Source: Solobacterium sp. (GTDB taxonomy: Bacteria; Bacillota_I; Bacilli_A; Erysipelotrichales; Erysipelotrichaceae). From it: a stretch of DNA of 64,000 bases. The notes below the pieces were generated by a model. That model saw only the letters and a program-made list of their open reading frames with translations. It had not been told where the DNA came from and searched no databases. The translations under genes were made by a program, and so were the position numbers. The stretch covers positions 124,001 to 188,000 of the forward strand of contig JAFRCE010000024.1 in the NCBI GenBank assembly GCA_017404505.1, written 5' to 3'. Shown one piece after another: positions 24,064 through 33,323 of this stretch; position 1 is the stretch's first letter, and the number at the start of each line of letters is the position of its first letter.

Positions 24064-25678
24064 AACAGCCTTGAAATGGTTATGGAACAAAACAAAACCC
24101 CAGCATGTCAGAATGTATGTTCTGGCGGTTGGGGATATTTGTATTTCTCTGCTTGGTGTCTGGTTTGCGTTGCTGACAAAGGAACTGATCGATTCCGCGA
24201 CAGTCAATGACGGTCAGTTTGTCAGATATGCGATATTACTGACGGTTGCTGTATGCTTACAGTATCTGATCCGGGCCGGTATCAATTATCTGGATGAGGC
24301 AGTCATTACAAGAGTTTCCCTGCAGTTAAGAAGTTATGTACTGAAAAACCTGATCCGGAAAGACTATGCCAGCGTCAGGAAACTGCACAGCGGAGAATGG
24401 ATCAACCGGATGTTTTCGGATGTGAAGATCATCGCGGCTGGTTTTACCCGTATTATTCCTTCCGCCATCGGCATGGCTGTGCGGCTGTTGGCTGCCTGTA
24501 TTGCCCTGCTGTTTCTTGAGCCTCTGTTTGCCGGTATTTATCTGATCATCGGCATTGCCATGATATTCTTTATCAGTATTCTGAGAAGAAGAGTGAAAGT
24601 CCTGCACAAGGATGCCCAGACAAAAGAAGACAAAATGCATTCTCTGTTCCAGGAAGTCACGGAAAAGATTCTGATCACCAAGGTGTTTGATGCGGAAAAC
24701 TATCTGACGGGGAAAACAGACGATGCGCAGGATGCTTACCGGGCGGCCCGAATGAAACGGCAGGCATATGTCGTAAGTGCGAATTCGGCATTTTCCATGA
24801 CGTTCCGGTTAGGTTATGTTCTGGCGCTGATCTATGGCGGCCGGAATCTGTTATATGGTCTGACGACATATGGAACGTTGATGGCTGTTCTGCAGCTCGT
24901 CAATCAGATCCAGGCGCCGGTTGCCCAGCTGTCCGGTGTGCTAACAAGAGTCTATGAAGTGACGGCCAGTACCGAGCGGATCATTGAAGCGGAAACATAT
25001 GCGGATGATACTGTATGCGCAGAAGAGAATATGTCCTTTTCCAGATGTGCCTTCGATGACGTTTCGTTCCGCTATAACCGGGAAAATGTGCTGGATCATG
25101 TGTCATTTGAAATTAATAACAGAGACGTCATTGCTCTGACGGGTATTTCGGGAAGCGGAAAAAGCACGATATTCCTGTTAATGATGGGTATTTATCCGGT
25201 ACAGGACGGCGCTGTGAATATCTATGATGAAAACGGTGAGCGATACAGCAGGCACCCAAGATCACTGTTTGCCTATGTGCCGCAGGGTAATTGTCTGTTC
25301 TCCGGTACGATTGCCGAAAACATTGCCCTGAGTGACACATACAGCGAAGAAAAAGTAAATAAAGCGTTAAATGTTGCCGCGGCTGATTTTATCAAGGAAC
25401 TGCCGGAAGGAGTTCATACAGTATTGGGTGAAAACGGAGCCGGCCTGTCAGAAGGTCAGATGCAGAGAATTGCCATTGCCAGAGCTGTTTATTATGACGC
25501 ACCGGTGCTTCTGCTCGATGAAGCGACCAGTGCCCTGGACGAAAAGACAGAGATGGAAGTTCTGCGGAACTTGAAGAATCTGAAAGATAAGACGATCCTG
25601 ATCGTCACACACAGAAAAGCGGCACTTTCCATCTGCACAAGACAGCTTGATCTGAAAGACGGAAGGATAACGGAATAA
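24056..25678 (+). CDS. ABC exporter, fused permease and ATPase
   Basis: 540 residues: six transmembrane helices (~15-290) and a nucleotide-binding domain (~320-540) with Walker A GISGSGKST, Q-loop VPQGN, signature LSEGQ (Glu replaces the usual second Gly), Walker B VLLLDEATSALDE and the H-loop VTHRKAA. It is the half-transporter layout of peptide and lipid exporters, acting as a homodimer. No N-terminal C39 peptidase domain is present, which fits the separate S26 peptidase upstream. Probable exporter of the cassette's product. Confidence 0.93.
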   Translation: MNETALKWLWNKTKPQHVRMYVLAVGDICISLLGVWFALLTKELIDSATVNDGQFVRYAILLTVAVCLQYLIRAGINYLDEAVITRVSLQLRSYVLKNLIRKDYASVRKLHSGEWINRMFSDVKIIAAGFTRIIPSAIGMAVRLLAACIALLFLEPLFAGIYLIIGIAMIFFISILRRRVKVLHKDAQTKEDKMHSLFQEVTEKILITKVFDAENYLTGKTDDAQDAYRAARMKRQAYVVSANSAFSMTFRLGYVLALIYGGRNLLYGLTTYGTLMAVLQLVNQIQAPVAQLSGVLTRVYEVTASTERIIEAETYADDTVCAEENMSFSRCAFDDVSFRYNRENVLDHVSFEINNRDVIALTGISGSGKSTIFLLMMGIYPVQDGAVNIYDENGERYSRHPRSLFAYVPQGNCLFSGTIAENIALSDTYSEEKVNKALNVAAADFIKELPEGVHTVLGENGAGLSEGQMQRIAIARAVYYDAPVLLLDEATSALDEKTEMEVLRNLKNLKDKTILIVTHRKAALSICTRQLDLKDGRITE

Positions 25679-25679
25679 C

Positions 25680-26858
25680 ATGGACAAAACATTGACAGGA
25701 CAGTATACCGTACATCTGATCTGTTCCCTGTTAAAAGGCGAGATTCCCCAGAATAAACCGGAACAGATTACTTTTGAAGACATCTATCGGATGGCGATCT
25801 TTCATAATGTCACAGTCATGACCTTAGCAGCAATCAAAAAGACAGGCCAGGAAATGGATCCTGCTTTGAAAGAGAAGTGGGAAAGGAGAGCGGAACTGGC
25901 TTCCGCTCAGAGTGTCGTGCAGCTTCATGAAAGAGACATGATCTATCAGCTGTTCGAAGAACACCAGATTCCCTATCTGCCTTTAAAAGGCTGTATTGTC
26001 AAAGAAATGTATCCGGATCCTGAATACCGGCAGATGGCAGACCTCGATATCCTGGTTCATGAAGAAGATAATGCGAAAGTAAAGAGTGTATTGGAAGATG
26101 CGGGATATACCTGCAAACAGTTCGGACAGGAAGTCCATGATATCTATGAAAAGAAACCGTTCATGGATATTGAAATCCATTACCGCCTGCTTTCTGATGT
26201 CCATTTTGTGACCTATGAATGGACACAGGAGTATATGCAGTTCTTTGTCGAGCCCTGGCAGAAATTGGAGCGTGGGGATTCATATCGATATCATTTCAGC
26301 GACAGTGATTTCTATCTCTATATGCTTGTCCATCTTGCCAAGCATTACAGCGGTTCCGGATCCGGTATCCGGCAGTTTCTGGATATCTATTATCTGATGA
26401 AGAATCTCAATATTGACCGACAGTATGTAGATGAGCAGCTGGAACTGTATGGCCTGAAGGACTTCTGTCATACAACGGAAAAGATGGTACTGGCATGGTT
26501 TGGTGAAGCGGAAGCCGATGAACATACCACGGAACTGGAACAGGATGTCTTTTCTTCCGGCAGTTATGGAAATCAGGAAAGAAGTATTCGGCATGAGATC
26601 GAAAAATTTCAAAGCAGCCAGAAGAAACAGAATTATTATTTCCACTATATTAAAAAAAGACTGTTTCCCAGTCTGGAGGTTATGAGAGTCAGCCGTCCGG
26701 TTTTAAGAAAGTATCCGGTATTATTACCGGCTTTCTGGCTGGGACGTATCCTTACCAGAGGCATCATAACGATTCCAAAGCAGGTGAGAAGATTAAGACT
26801 CGTCCGGAAAGTATTAAAAGACAGTCAGACGGACCCTGAGAAACGGACAGAAGAATGA
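25680..26858 (+). CDS. Nucleotidyltransferase family protein (NTP_transf_5)
   Basis: 392 residues. The core is LPLKGCIVKEMYPDPEYRQMADLDILV near 100-127, a degenerate G-K/S...DxD nucleotidyltransferase motif, and EIHYRLL supplies the third acid near 165. The C-terminal half is helical with a basic, hydrophobic end. The family occurs in lasso-peptide and capsule loci, where members have been linked to nucleotidylation or extension of phosphate on a peptide; the substrate is unknown here. ATG 25680 lies 1 nt after the ABC gene's stop, so it is the last gene of the PqqD operon. Confidence 0.82.
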   Translation: MDKTLTGQYTVHLICSLLKGEIPQNKPEQITFEDIYRMAIFHNVTVMTLAAIKKTGQEMDPALKEKWERRAELASAQSVVQLHERDMIYQLFEEHQIPYLPLKGCIVKEMYPDPEYRQMADLDILVHEEDNAKVKSVLEDAGYTCKQFGQEVHDIYEKKPFMDIEIHYRLLSDVHFVTYEWTQEYMQFFVEPWQKLERGDSYRYHFSDSDFYLYMLVHLAKHYSGSGSGIRQFLDIYYLMKNLNIDRQYVDEQLELYGLKDFCHTTEKMVLAWFGEAEADEHTTELEQDVFSSGSYGNQERSIRHEIEKFQSSQKKQNYYFHYIKKRLFPSLEVMRVSRPVLRKYPVLLPAFWLGRILTRGIITIPKQVRRLRLVRKVLKDSQTDPEKRTEE

Positions 26859-26890
26859 TTCTTCCGGCCCTTTACAGGGTTCTTTTTTTT
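26850..26890 (+). terminator. Terminator of the PqqD cassette
   Basis: A short stem CCCT/AGGG (26868-26879) is followed by eleven T-rich bases. A second hairpin, GAAGAAT/ATTCTTC, lies just before it over the stop codon. Confidence 0.65.
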
Positions 26891-26926
26891 CTGCAGGCTG
26901 ATACATAATTTTGCATGTCAGTTCGT

Positions 26927-26932
26927 TATAAT
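26927..26932 (+). promoter_or_regulatory. -10 box 6 nt upstream of the TerB_N gene
   Basis: TATAAT ends 6 nt before ATG 26939 with no Shine-Dalgarno between, suggesting a leaderless message for the TerB/BrxD/helicase cassette. Confidence 0.45.
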
Positions 26933-26938
26933 ACTTGT

Positions 26939-28768
26939 ATGTACAGTCAGACGCAGAGTAAACAGATGAAAAGAGAATATGAGATGTATCAGTTTCTGAT
27001 GGAGGATTTTCGTCTGAAACATGGTCTGAAACAGGCTGCACAGGGTTCCGGTGCCGGGCAGAAACTGGCTTTGTATGAACCGGCAGACGGCTCCTGGTGT
27101 GCCATCGGCAAGCTTGTCAGTTTGGAAGACGCAAGTATGCATTATGCCATTGAGATTCCTTTTGATCCGGATCTGATTCCGCTGATGACAGGTTATGAAT
27201 ATTGTTCGGCTGCCCGGGAAATGGATCCTGAGCAATGGCTGATGCTGGTGATCAATGAAAAGATCCGTATTGATACATACCGGACATTGATGCAGGAAGG
27301 CTATGACAGATTCCGCCGGATTCATCCGGTGCAGAAAAGGATGGCTTCCCACCGGGATATGGTTTATCAGGATCAGGCAATTCCCGGCCGGACGGCGATC
27401 CGCCACGAGAACGTACCGGCCCAGATCGCCGAGATGCGGCGCATGTATAAGCCGAGACGTTCGTTGCCGAACGACGAAGCGTTCTGTTTTTACCAGCAGG
27501 CTGTCTTTATGAAAAACTACCGTGAACAGTATGATTTTCATGGGACGTTCTTCAATATCCATCCGGTTTACCGGATGATGACAGACAGTCAGTTAAGAGG
27601 GTATTTCAGCTGGCGGACGGATCTGATGGAGAACGGCCAGCTGGGTGAGAAAACACCAACGGCTTTTCTGAAACTGTATGTGTATGAACTGCTGCATCTG
27701 ATCCACAGCAACGCCTCAGATACCTTTGAGCAGCTGTGTGCCATTGAAGAACTGTATAAAGGTTCTGACCGCCTGTTCATGATCGAATTGCACCGCTGGA
27801 TCAATGACTTTGTCATTTACTATCAACTGGATGAGAAGGCTGTTTCCCGCCGGTTTGAAGCGGAAGACGTGCAGGCTTACAGGATCCTTGCGGATGCATC
27901 ACGGGATCCGAGCAGTCATTCCGATGAAGAACTGCGTTATGCTGTGCAGACATTGGCGAAAGAACGAATCGAACGATCGGTCTTTCTGAGGGACAATGCG
28001 GAAGATGCTGTCAATGTGCTGGTCAGGGCATATCAGATGTATGTCAAGGAAGCGCAATTGCAGGGCAGATCGTTCTTTGAAGATTCGCTTTGTAACACGA
28101 TCAATGAGTTCTACAAGATGTTTTCCTCAGCGGTATTCTACGAAAGAGAAAAGCCGGCAGATCAGGAAGTCTGGATCAGAAGTGACTGTATTTACAGCTG
28201 TGAAAACGGAACGTGGTCAAGAAAGCGGTATATCATGACCGACAGCTGGACCAAGATGATCGGGGAAGCCGACCGGCTGATGCGTATTGCCTGCGGCTGT
28301 CCGAAAAAACTGCAGCCAAAAACAGGTGTTTACTTTGATCTGAAGATCCTTGAAGAAGCGATCAGAGAATACCTGAAAGAAAAAGCGGAAGCGGCGAAGC
28401 CGGTAATCAACATTGACATGAACGCCCTCTCTTCGATCCGCCAGGACGCGGCGTTGACCAGAGACTCCCTGCTCATTGAAGATGAGGAGGAAGAGGAAGA
28501 AGAGACGGAAGAAACAGCGACAGAAATACCGGAAGAGGAAAATGATGATACACTGTTCACTAAAGAGGAACGTTATCTTTTGAAAGCACTGCTGGATGAA
28601 AGAAATCTTTCAGAGATTCCGCAGCTGCAGGGTGTGTCCATCGCTTTGCTGTGTGATGAGATCAATGAAAAACTGATGGATGAGATCGGTGATACGGTCA
28701 TTGCCTTTGACGGGGATGAGCCGTATCTGATAGAAGACTATATGGAAGAGATCAGAGAGTTACTGTGA
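26939..28768 (+). CDS. TerB_N / TerB_C domain protein
   Basis: 609 residues. The TerB_N signature YRMMTDSQLRGYFSWRTDL followed by LYVYELLHLIHSN lies near 210-260; the middle part is helical. A basic segment with a CGCPKK motif (~455) precedes a strongly acidic linker (~515-535, mostly Glu). The last ~70 residues resemble TerB_C. These domains belong to the Ter stress-response network and often accompany ATPases and helicases. The protein probably acts as the scaffold or sensor of the three-gene cassette that follows; no catalytic site is visible. I chose ATG 26939 (after TATAAT) over an in-frame start at 26915, which lies upstream of that promoter. Confidence 0.83.
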   Translation: MYSQTQSKQMKREYEMYQFLMEDFRLKHGLKQAAQGSGAGQKLALYEPADGSWCAIGKLVSLEDASMHYAIEIPFDPDLIPLMTGYEYCSAAREMDPEQWLMLVINEKIRIDTYRTLMQEGYDRFRRIHPVQKRMASHRDMVYQDQAIPGRTAIRHENVPAQIAEMRRMYKPRRSLPNDEAFCFYQQAVFMKNYREQYDFHGTFFNIHPVYRMMTDSQLRGYFSWRTDLMENGQLGEKTPTAFLKLYVYELLHLIHSNASDTFEQLCAIEELYKGSDRLFMIELHRWINDFVIYYQLDEKAVSRRFEAEDVQAYRILADASRDPSSHSDEELRYAVQTLAKERIERSVFLRDNAEDAVNVLVRAYQMYVKEAQLQGRSFFEDSLCNTINEFYKMFSSAVFYEREKPADQEVWIRSDCIYSCENGTWSRKRYIMTDSWTKMIGEADRLMRIACGCPKKLQPKTGVYFDLKILEEAIREYLKEKAEAAKPVINIDMNALSSIRQDAALTRDSLLIEDEEEEEEETEETATEIPEEENDDTLFTKEERYLLKALLDERNLSEIPQLQGVSIALLCDEINEKLMDEIGDTVIAFDGDEPYLIEDYMEEIRELL

Positions 28769-28778
28769 GGAGGGAATG

Positions 28779-30104
28779 ATGACGGAACGCAAAGCACCAA
28801 AGAGAATCGCCGCGACAGTGATCAATTCCCTGAAGGGCGGTGTCGTGCCGAGAATCGGATTGCCGTATATTACGGTGGGCCGGAAGAATGAGATCGCGGC
28901 ATTGCTGAATGATGTGGAAATTGTCAGTGAAGGCGGTGCGTCTTTCCGCTTTATTGTCGGCAAATACGGCAGCGGCAAATCGTTTATGCTGCAGACGATC
29001 CGGACGTATGTCATGGACCGTGGTTTTGTCGTGATGGATGCCGACCTTTCACCGGAAAGAAGACTGCAGGGCACAAGAGGCCAGGGACTGGCGACTTACC
29101 GGGAACTGATCCGCAATATGTCAACCAAGACAAGACCGGAAGGCGGTGCCATCATGCTGGTGCTGGACCGCTGGGTGCGCGCCCTGAATGAGGAAATCAC
29201 TGCGGCTGTCGGCAAAGAGAACCAGACCGCCTTTGAAGAAGAAGCGACCCGCCGTCTGAACGAACTGATGCACACCATGAACGAACTGGTTCATGGCTAT
29301 GATTTCGCTGAGATGCTGAAGATCTATTATCAGGCTGACCGCAGTCAGGATGAAGAAAAGAAAGCCCTGGCTGTACGCTGGTTCCGTGGCGAATACAATA
29401 CCCGCAGTGAAGCGAAGGCGGAACTGGGTGTGCGCAATATCATCTCGGATGATGACTGGTATGACTATCTGAAACTGTTCGCATTATTCCTGAAACAGAT
29501 CGGTTACAGCGGACTGATGGTTTTGATCGATGAGCTGGTGAATATCTATAAGATTCCCAACAGTATTACCCGTCAGTATAACTATGAAAAGATCCTGACG
29601 ATGTATAACGATACGATGCAGGGTAAAGCAAGATACCTTGGCGTGATCATGAGCGGTACGCCACAGGCAATTGAAGACAGAAGAAGAGGTATTTACAGCT
29701 ACGAAGCCCTTCGTTCCAGGCTGGCGGAAGGGAAGTTCTCCCGCGACGGCGCGAGGGATTTACTGGCGCCGGTGATCCGTCTGGAACCATTGTCAGCCGA
29801 AGAAATGCTGGTGCTGGTCGGCAAGCTGGCCGAGCTGCATGAGCGTTTGTATGACTATACATGTACATTGACAGATGAGGATCTGGCCGTGTTTATCAAA
29901 ATCGAATACGGCAGGATCGGAGCCGATTCCGCCATTACGCCAAGAGAAGTGATCCGTGATTTCATAGAACTGCTGGATATTCTTTACCAGCATCCGGATA
30001 TGAACATGGAACAGCTGATGAACAGCGACGAGTTCTCTTATGCCAAAGGCAGTCTGGAAGACAGTGAGGAAGTTCCGGAAGCCTTTGCGGAATTTACATT
30101 GTGA
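28779..30104 (+). CDS. BrxD-like ATPase (DUF2791 family)
   Basis: 441 residues. The N-terminal stretch IGLPYITVGRKNEIAALL and FRFIVGKYGSGKSFML match BREX-associated BrxD ATPases; the Walker A lysine is Lys67. Walker B is LMVLIDELVN near 245-253, and the sensor-like region VIMSGTPQAIEDRRRGI follows. BrxD occurs in type 2 BREX/Pgl anti-phage loci together with the BrxHI helicase, which is also the next gene here, but the BREX core genes pglX and pglZ are absent. AGGAGG (28768-28773) better fits ATG 28779 than ATG 28776. Translationally close to both neighbours. Confidence 0.86.
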   Translation: MTERKAPKRIAATVINSLKGGVVPRIGLPYITVGRKNEIAALLNDVEIVSEGGASFRFIVGKYGSGKSFMLQTIRTYVMDRGFVVMDADLSPERRLQGTRGQGLATYRELIRNMSTKTRPEGGAIMLVLDRWVRALNEEITAAVGKENQTAFEEEATRRLNELMHTMNELVHGYDFAEMLKIYYQADRSQDEEKKALAVRWFRGEYNTRSEAKAELGVRNIISDDDWYDYLKLFALFLKQIGYSGLMVLIDELVNIYKIPNSITRQYNYEKILTMYNDTMQGKARYLGVIMSGTPQAIEDRRRGIYSYEALRSRLAEGKFSRDGARDLLAPVIRLEPLSAEEMLVLVGKLAELHERLYDYTCTLTDEDLAVFIKIEYGRIGADSAITPREVIRDFIELLDILYQHPDMNMEQLMNSDEFSYAKGSLEDSEEVPEAFAEFTL

Positions 30105-30112
30105 GAGGAAAC

Positions 30113-32446
30113 ATGGATATTTTTTCCCGTTACGCACCTTTTATACAAGATTATATTTACAGTCATGAGTGGGAGAATCTCAGGGCTGTGCAGGTCGCCG
30201 CCGCGGATGCCATTTTCAATACGGAAGATCATGTATTACTGACTTCTTCCACGGCATCCGGCAAGACAGAAGCTGCCTTTTTTCCGATTCTCACATTGAT
30301 GTATGAAGACATGCCATCTTCGGTCGGTGCTCTTTATATCGGTCCTTTGAAGGCACTGATCAACGATCAGTTTCTGCGTCTGAATGACCTTTGTGAAGAG
30401 GCGGGTATTCCGGTCTGGCACTGGCACGGGGACGTGTCTTCCTCCCATAAGAACAAAATGATCAAGCATCCTTCCGGGATTCTGCAGATCACGCCGGAGA
30501 GTCTGGAAGCGATGTTAATGCATAAGCATTCTCTGATTCCGATGCTGTTTCATGATCTGCGCTTCATTGTCATTGACGAAGTGCATTCGCTGATGCGGGG
30601 AGACCGCGGCTATCAGACACTGTGCCTACTCGAACGGTTATCCAGACTGGCAGATGTCAAACCGCGCCGGATCGGCTTATCGGCGACGATTGGCGATCCG
30701 GAAGCGGCCGGTGCGTTCCTGGCGGCTGGAACCGGCAGGAAAACCGTCATTCCGAGGATCGCGGCAGGCGGTCAGAAATGGCGCCTTTCCATGGAACATT
30801 TCTATAAGATTTCACCGGAAAAGAAACAGGAAGAAGGCATCATTGACCTGCAGATGCAGACCGATACAGGTGCCTTTGCCATGGAAGAAAAAAGTGACGA
30901 AGCTCCGGAAGGGGCGGATGCCGGGATCGGTTATATCTTTGAGCATACCGCGCATAAGAAGTGTCTGATTTTCTGTAATTCCCGTGAAGAGGCGGAAACA
31001 GTGACGGCGGTATTGCGGCAGTATTGTGAACTGCGGCATGAGCCGGAACGGTTCCTGATCCATCATGGCAATCTGTCCGTTTCCTACCGGCAGAGTGCCG
31101 AAGAGATGATGAAGGATGAGGAACAGACGCTTTCTACCGTGACAACTTCGACCCTGGAACTGGGTATTGATATCGGCAAACTGGAACGTGCTTTTCAGAT
31201 CGACGCTCCGTTTACGGTATCTTCCTTTTTGCAGAGAATGGGACGGACCGGCCGGCGTTCACAGCCGCAGGAAATGTGGTTTGTGATCCGGGAAGAAGAG
31301 CCGGAGCCAAGAGCGATGTTGCCGGAAACGATATCCTGGAAGCTGCTGCAGGCGATTTCCCTGGTGCAGCTGTATATGGAGGAGAAGTGGGTGGAACCGC
31401 CGCGTCTGGACCGGATGCCGTATTCTCTGCTGTATCATCAGACAATGGCGACGTTAGCATCCTCGGGCGAACTGAGTCCGGCTCAGCTGGCAGCTAGGGT
31501 ACTGTCGTTGTCCGTTTTCCATCGTATTTCCCAGGAAGACTATAAGATCCTGTTAAATCATTTATTGGAGAACGACCATATTCAGAAAACCGATCAGGGC
31601 GGCCTTATCCTCGGATTGGCGGGTGAAAGAGTCACGAACAATTACCGTTTCTATGGTGTCTTTGTTGATAACGAAGAATATACGGTACGCAGTGAATCCA
31701 ACGAGCTGGGTACGATCGTCGCTCCGCCGCCGGTCGGTGACAAGATCGCGATTGCCGGTCGGGTATGGGTGGTGGAGGAGATCGATCACCCCCATCACAT
31801 TGTCTACTGTACATTGGTAAAGGGCATTGTGCCGGCCTACTTCGGTGACTGTCCGGGTGATATTCATACCCATATTCTCGAACGGATGAAGAAAGTACTG
31901 GATGAGGATATCTATTATCCGTATCTTTTGCCGAACGCGGTGAACAGACTGATGAAGGAAAGAGTCGCGTCGTTTGAAAGCGGCATGACAAAACAGCCGC
32001 TGATTTCACTCGGCGGCAATATGTGGGCACTGTTCCCCTGGCTTGGCACCTACAGTTTTATGGCACTGGAGCGCTTTTTGAAGATCCGCTGCAAGGAACG
32101 GCTTGGTCTGAAGGGCTTTGATTCCGCGAAACCGTATTATATGCAGTTCACGATGAAAGCCAGTGCGGAAGAGTTCTTCGAAATTCTTCTTGATGAAGCG
32201 GAGCAGCCGATCGAACCGCTGGAACTGGTATATCCGAAGGAAGTGCCGATCTTTGAGAAATATGACGAATATATTCCGGAAGAACTGATCCGTAAAGGCT
32301 TTGCCTATGGTGTTTTGGATATCCAGGGCATGCTGAAGCGGATCCGTGAATGGAAGAAGTATAAAAGACTCCCGCATGAAGAAAAGAAACAGATCAGACA
32401 GAGGTGGCTGTATGAAAAACCAGAAAAAGAAGAACCGGATCGGTAA
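30113..32446 (+). CDS. DEAD/DEAH helicase, Lhr/BrxHI-like
   Basis: 777 residues with two RecA domains and a long C-terminal region. Walker A is STASGKTE (Lys51), motif II DEVH (155-158), motif III GLSATIGDPE, motif IV-V CLIFCNSREE and TTSTLELGIDIG, and motif VI QRMGRTGRRS. After residue ~430 come winged-helix-like and beta-rich segments typical of Lhr-family helicases. It would be an ATP-driven DNA or RNA helicase. ATG 30113 follows GAGAGGA and lies 8 nt after the BrxD-like gene, so one operon is near certain. Confidence 0.92.
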   Translation: MDIFSRYAPFIQDYIYSHEWENLRAVQVAAADAIFNTEDHVLLTSSTASGKTEAAFFPILTLMYEDMPSSVGALYIGPLKALINDQFLRLNDLCEEAGIPVWHWHGDVSSSHKNKMIKHPSGILQITPESLEAMLMHKHSLIPMLFHDLRFIVIDEVHSLMRGDRGYQTLCLLERLSRLADVKPRRIGLSATIGDPEAAGAFLAAGTGRKTVIPRIAAGGQKWRLSMEHFYKISPEKKQEEGIIDLQMQTDTGAFAMEEKSDEAPEGADAGIGYIFEHTAHKKCLIFCNSREEAETVTAVLRQYCELRHEPERFLIHHGNLSVSYRQSAEEMMKDEEQTLSTVTTSTLELGIDIGKLERAFQIDAPFTVSSFLQRMGRTGRRSQPQEMWFVIREEEPEPRAMLPETISWKLLQAISLVQLYMEEKWVEPPRLDRMPYSLLYHQTMATLASSGELSPAQLAARVLSLSVFHRISQEDYKILLNHLLENDHIQKTDQGGLILGLAGERVTNNYRFYGVFVDNEEYTVRSESNELGTIVAPPPVGDKIAIAGRVWVVEEIDHPHHIVYCTLVKGIVPAYFGDCPGDIHTHILERMKKVLDEDIYYPYLLPNAVNRLMKERVASFESGMTKQPLISLGGNMWALFPWLGTYSFMALERFLKIRCKERLGLKGFDSAKPYYMQFTMKASAEEFFEILLDEAEQPIEPLELVYPKEVPIFEKYDEYIPEELIRKGFAYGVLDIQGMLKRIREWKKYKRLPHEEKKQIRQRWLYEKPEKEEPDR

Positions 32447-32609
32447 CCGGAAGCTGTATATTGATGACAATGGCAAATACATTCTTTACGGCGGTAAGAA
32501 AACACCGGAAGAACTGGAACGTTTAAGAAAAAACAGAGCCCAGGTATATGTGGATCGCCGCAAGCAGAAGCAGAAATATGCCTGCCGCAGTAAGAACGAC
32601 GACAATTGA
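32412..32609 (+). CDS. Small basic protein at the end of the helicase operon
   Basis: 65 residues starting MKNQKKKNRIGNRKLYIDD, with a pI well on the basic side (many Lys and Arg), and a central YGGKKTPEELERLRKNRAQV helix. It overlaps the helicase 3' end by 35 nt in another frame and has GAGGTGG ahead of its ATG, so it is likely translated. The composition suggests nucleic-acid or ribosome binding; no family recognised. Confidence 0.6.
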   Translation: MKNQKKKNRIGNRKLYIDDNGKYILYGGKKTPEELERLRKNRAQVYVDRRKQKQKYACRSKNDDN

Positions 32610-32621
32610 CAAATCCATCAA

Positions 32622-32648
32622 AGAGAGGACTTCGGGTTCTCTCTTTTC
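32622..32648 (+). terminator. Terminator of the TerB/BrxD/helicase cassette
   Basis: A 9-bp stem AGAGAGGAC (32622-32630) / GTTCTCTCT (32636-32644) with a TTCG loop is followed by TTTT. Confidence 0.8.
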
Positions 32649-32711
32649 CAGTCTGAGAAAACAGTTTATGATAATTTTGAACGGACAGAAAACAACCGGA
32701 GGTTATCAACA

Positions 32712-33320
32712 ATGGGTATTTTTTCAGATATACATCGTTATCGTGAAGCCGGCGAAGGCATGAACTATAACAATCTTGAAGAGTTCGGCGAACCGGCATA
32801 TTCCCTGTTTACCAGCTCCAAGGTATTCTCACTGCATCACAAGATCGATGTCACGGATGAGAACGGTATCCTGAAATATCATGCGGAAACCAAGTTCCCC
32901 TCATTGCATGACAGAACATATATCTCGGATGCGCATGGCCATCTGATTTCATATGTATATCGAAAGTTCTTTACATTGCATGAAAGACACTTTATCGAAA
33001 TGGAAAGTGGTCTGTCCTTTGAAATGGCGACCGAATGGTTCCATATCATCAAGGACATCATGAATATCGAAGGCCTGGCATGGCAGCTGCGCGGCAATAT
33101 CCTCGGTCTGAATTTCCAGCTGTATGATCAGAACGGAGACGTAGTCGCTCTGATCTCTCAGAAGATGCTGTCGCTGCATGACAAATACTGCATCGACATC
33201 TATCAGCCGGATTATGAAGAAGTCGTCGTGACGATCCTGATTACCTTACAGCATATGATGAATGACAGAGAAGTCAGCAGTTCCGCTTCATCCAGTTCGT
33301 CCGATTCATCAGGCAAATAA
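32712..33320 (+). CDS. Tubby-like/LURP-one (YxjI) family protein
   Basis: 202 residues of repeating beta strands: KVFSLHHKIDVTDENG, HAETKFPSLHDRTYISDAHG, FFTLHERHFIEME and MLSLHDKYCIDIYQPDYEE repeat the family's hydrophobic-Leu-His/Asp pattern around a central helix. The C-terminus is a Ser-rich tail. Related to plant LURP-one and phospholipid scramblase-like folds; its bacterial function is unknown. Strong CGGAGG precedes ATG 32712. A possible -10 (TATGAT, 32667-32672) would make it start a new unit after the terminator. Confidence 0.82.
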   Translation: MGIFSDIHRYREAGEGMNYNNLEEFGEPAYSLFTSSKVFSLHHKIDVTDENGILKYHAETKFPSLHDRTYISDAHGHLISYVYRKFFTLHERHFIEMESGLSFEMATEWFHIIKDIMNIEGLAWQLRGNILGLNFQLYDQNGDVVALISQKMLSLHDKYCIDIYQPDYEEVVVTILITLQHMMNDREVSSSASSSSSDSSGK

Positions 33321-33323
33321 ACC

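Noticed and set aside
22645..26858. Calling the PqqD cassette a lasso-peptide cluster.
   Set aside because: The essential asparagine-synthetase-like cyclase, the B2 transglutaminase-like protease and a recognisable precursor are all missing.
26939..32446. Calling the TerB_N/BrxD/helicase set a BREX system.
   Set aside because: No PglX methyltransferase, PglZ phosphatase or other BREX core gene is present, so only the two accessory-type genes match.
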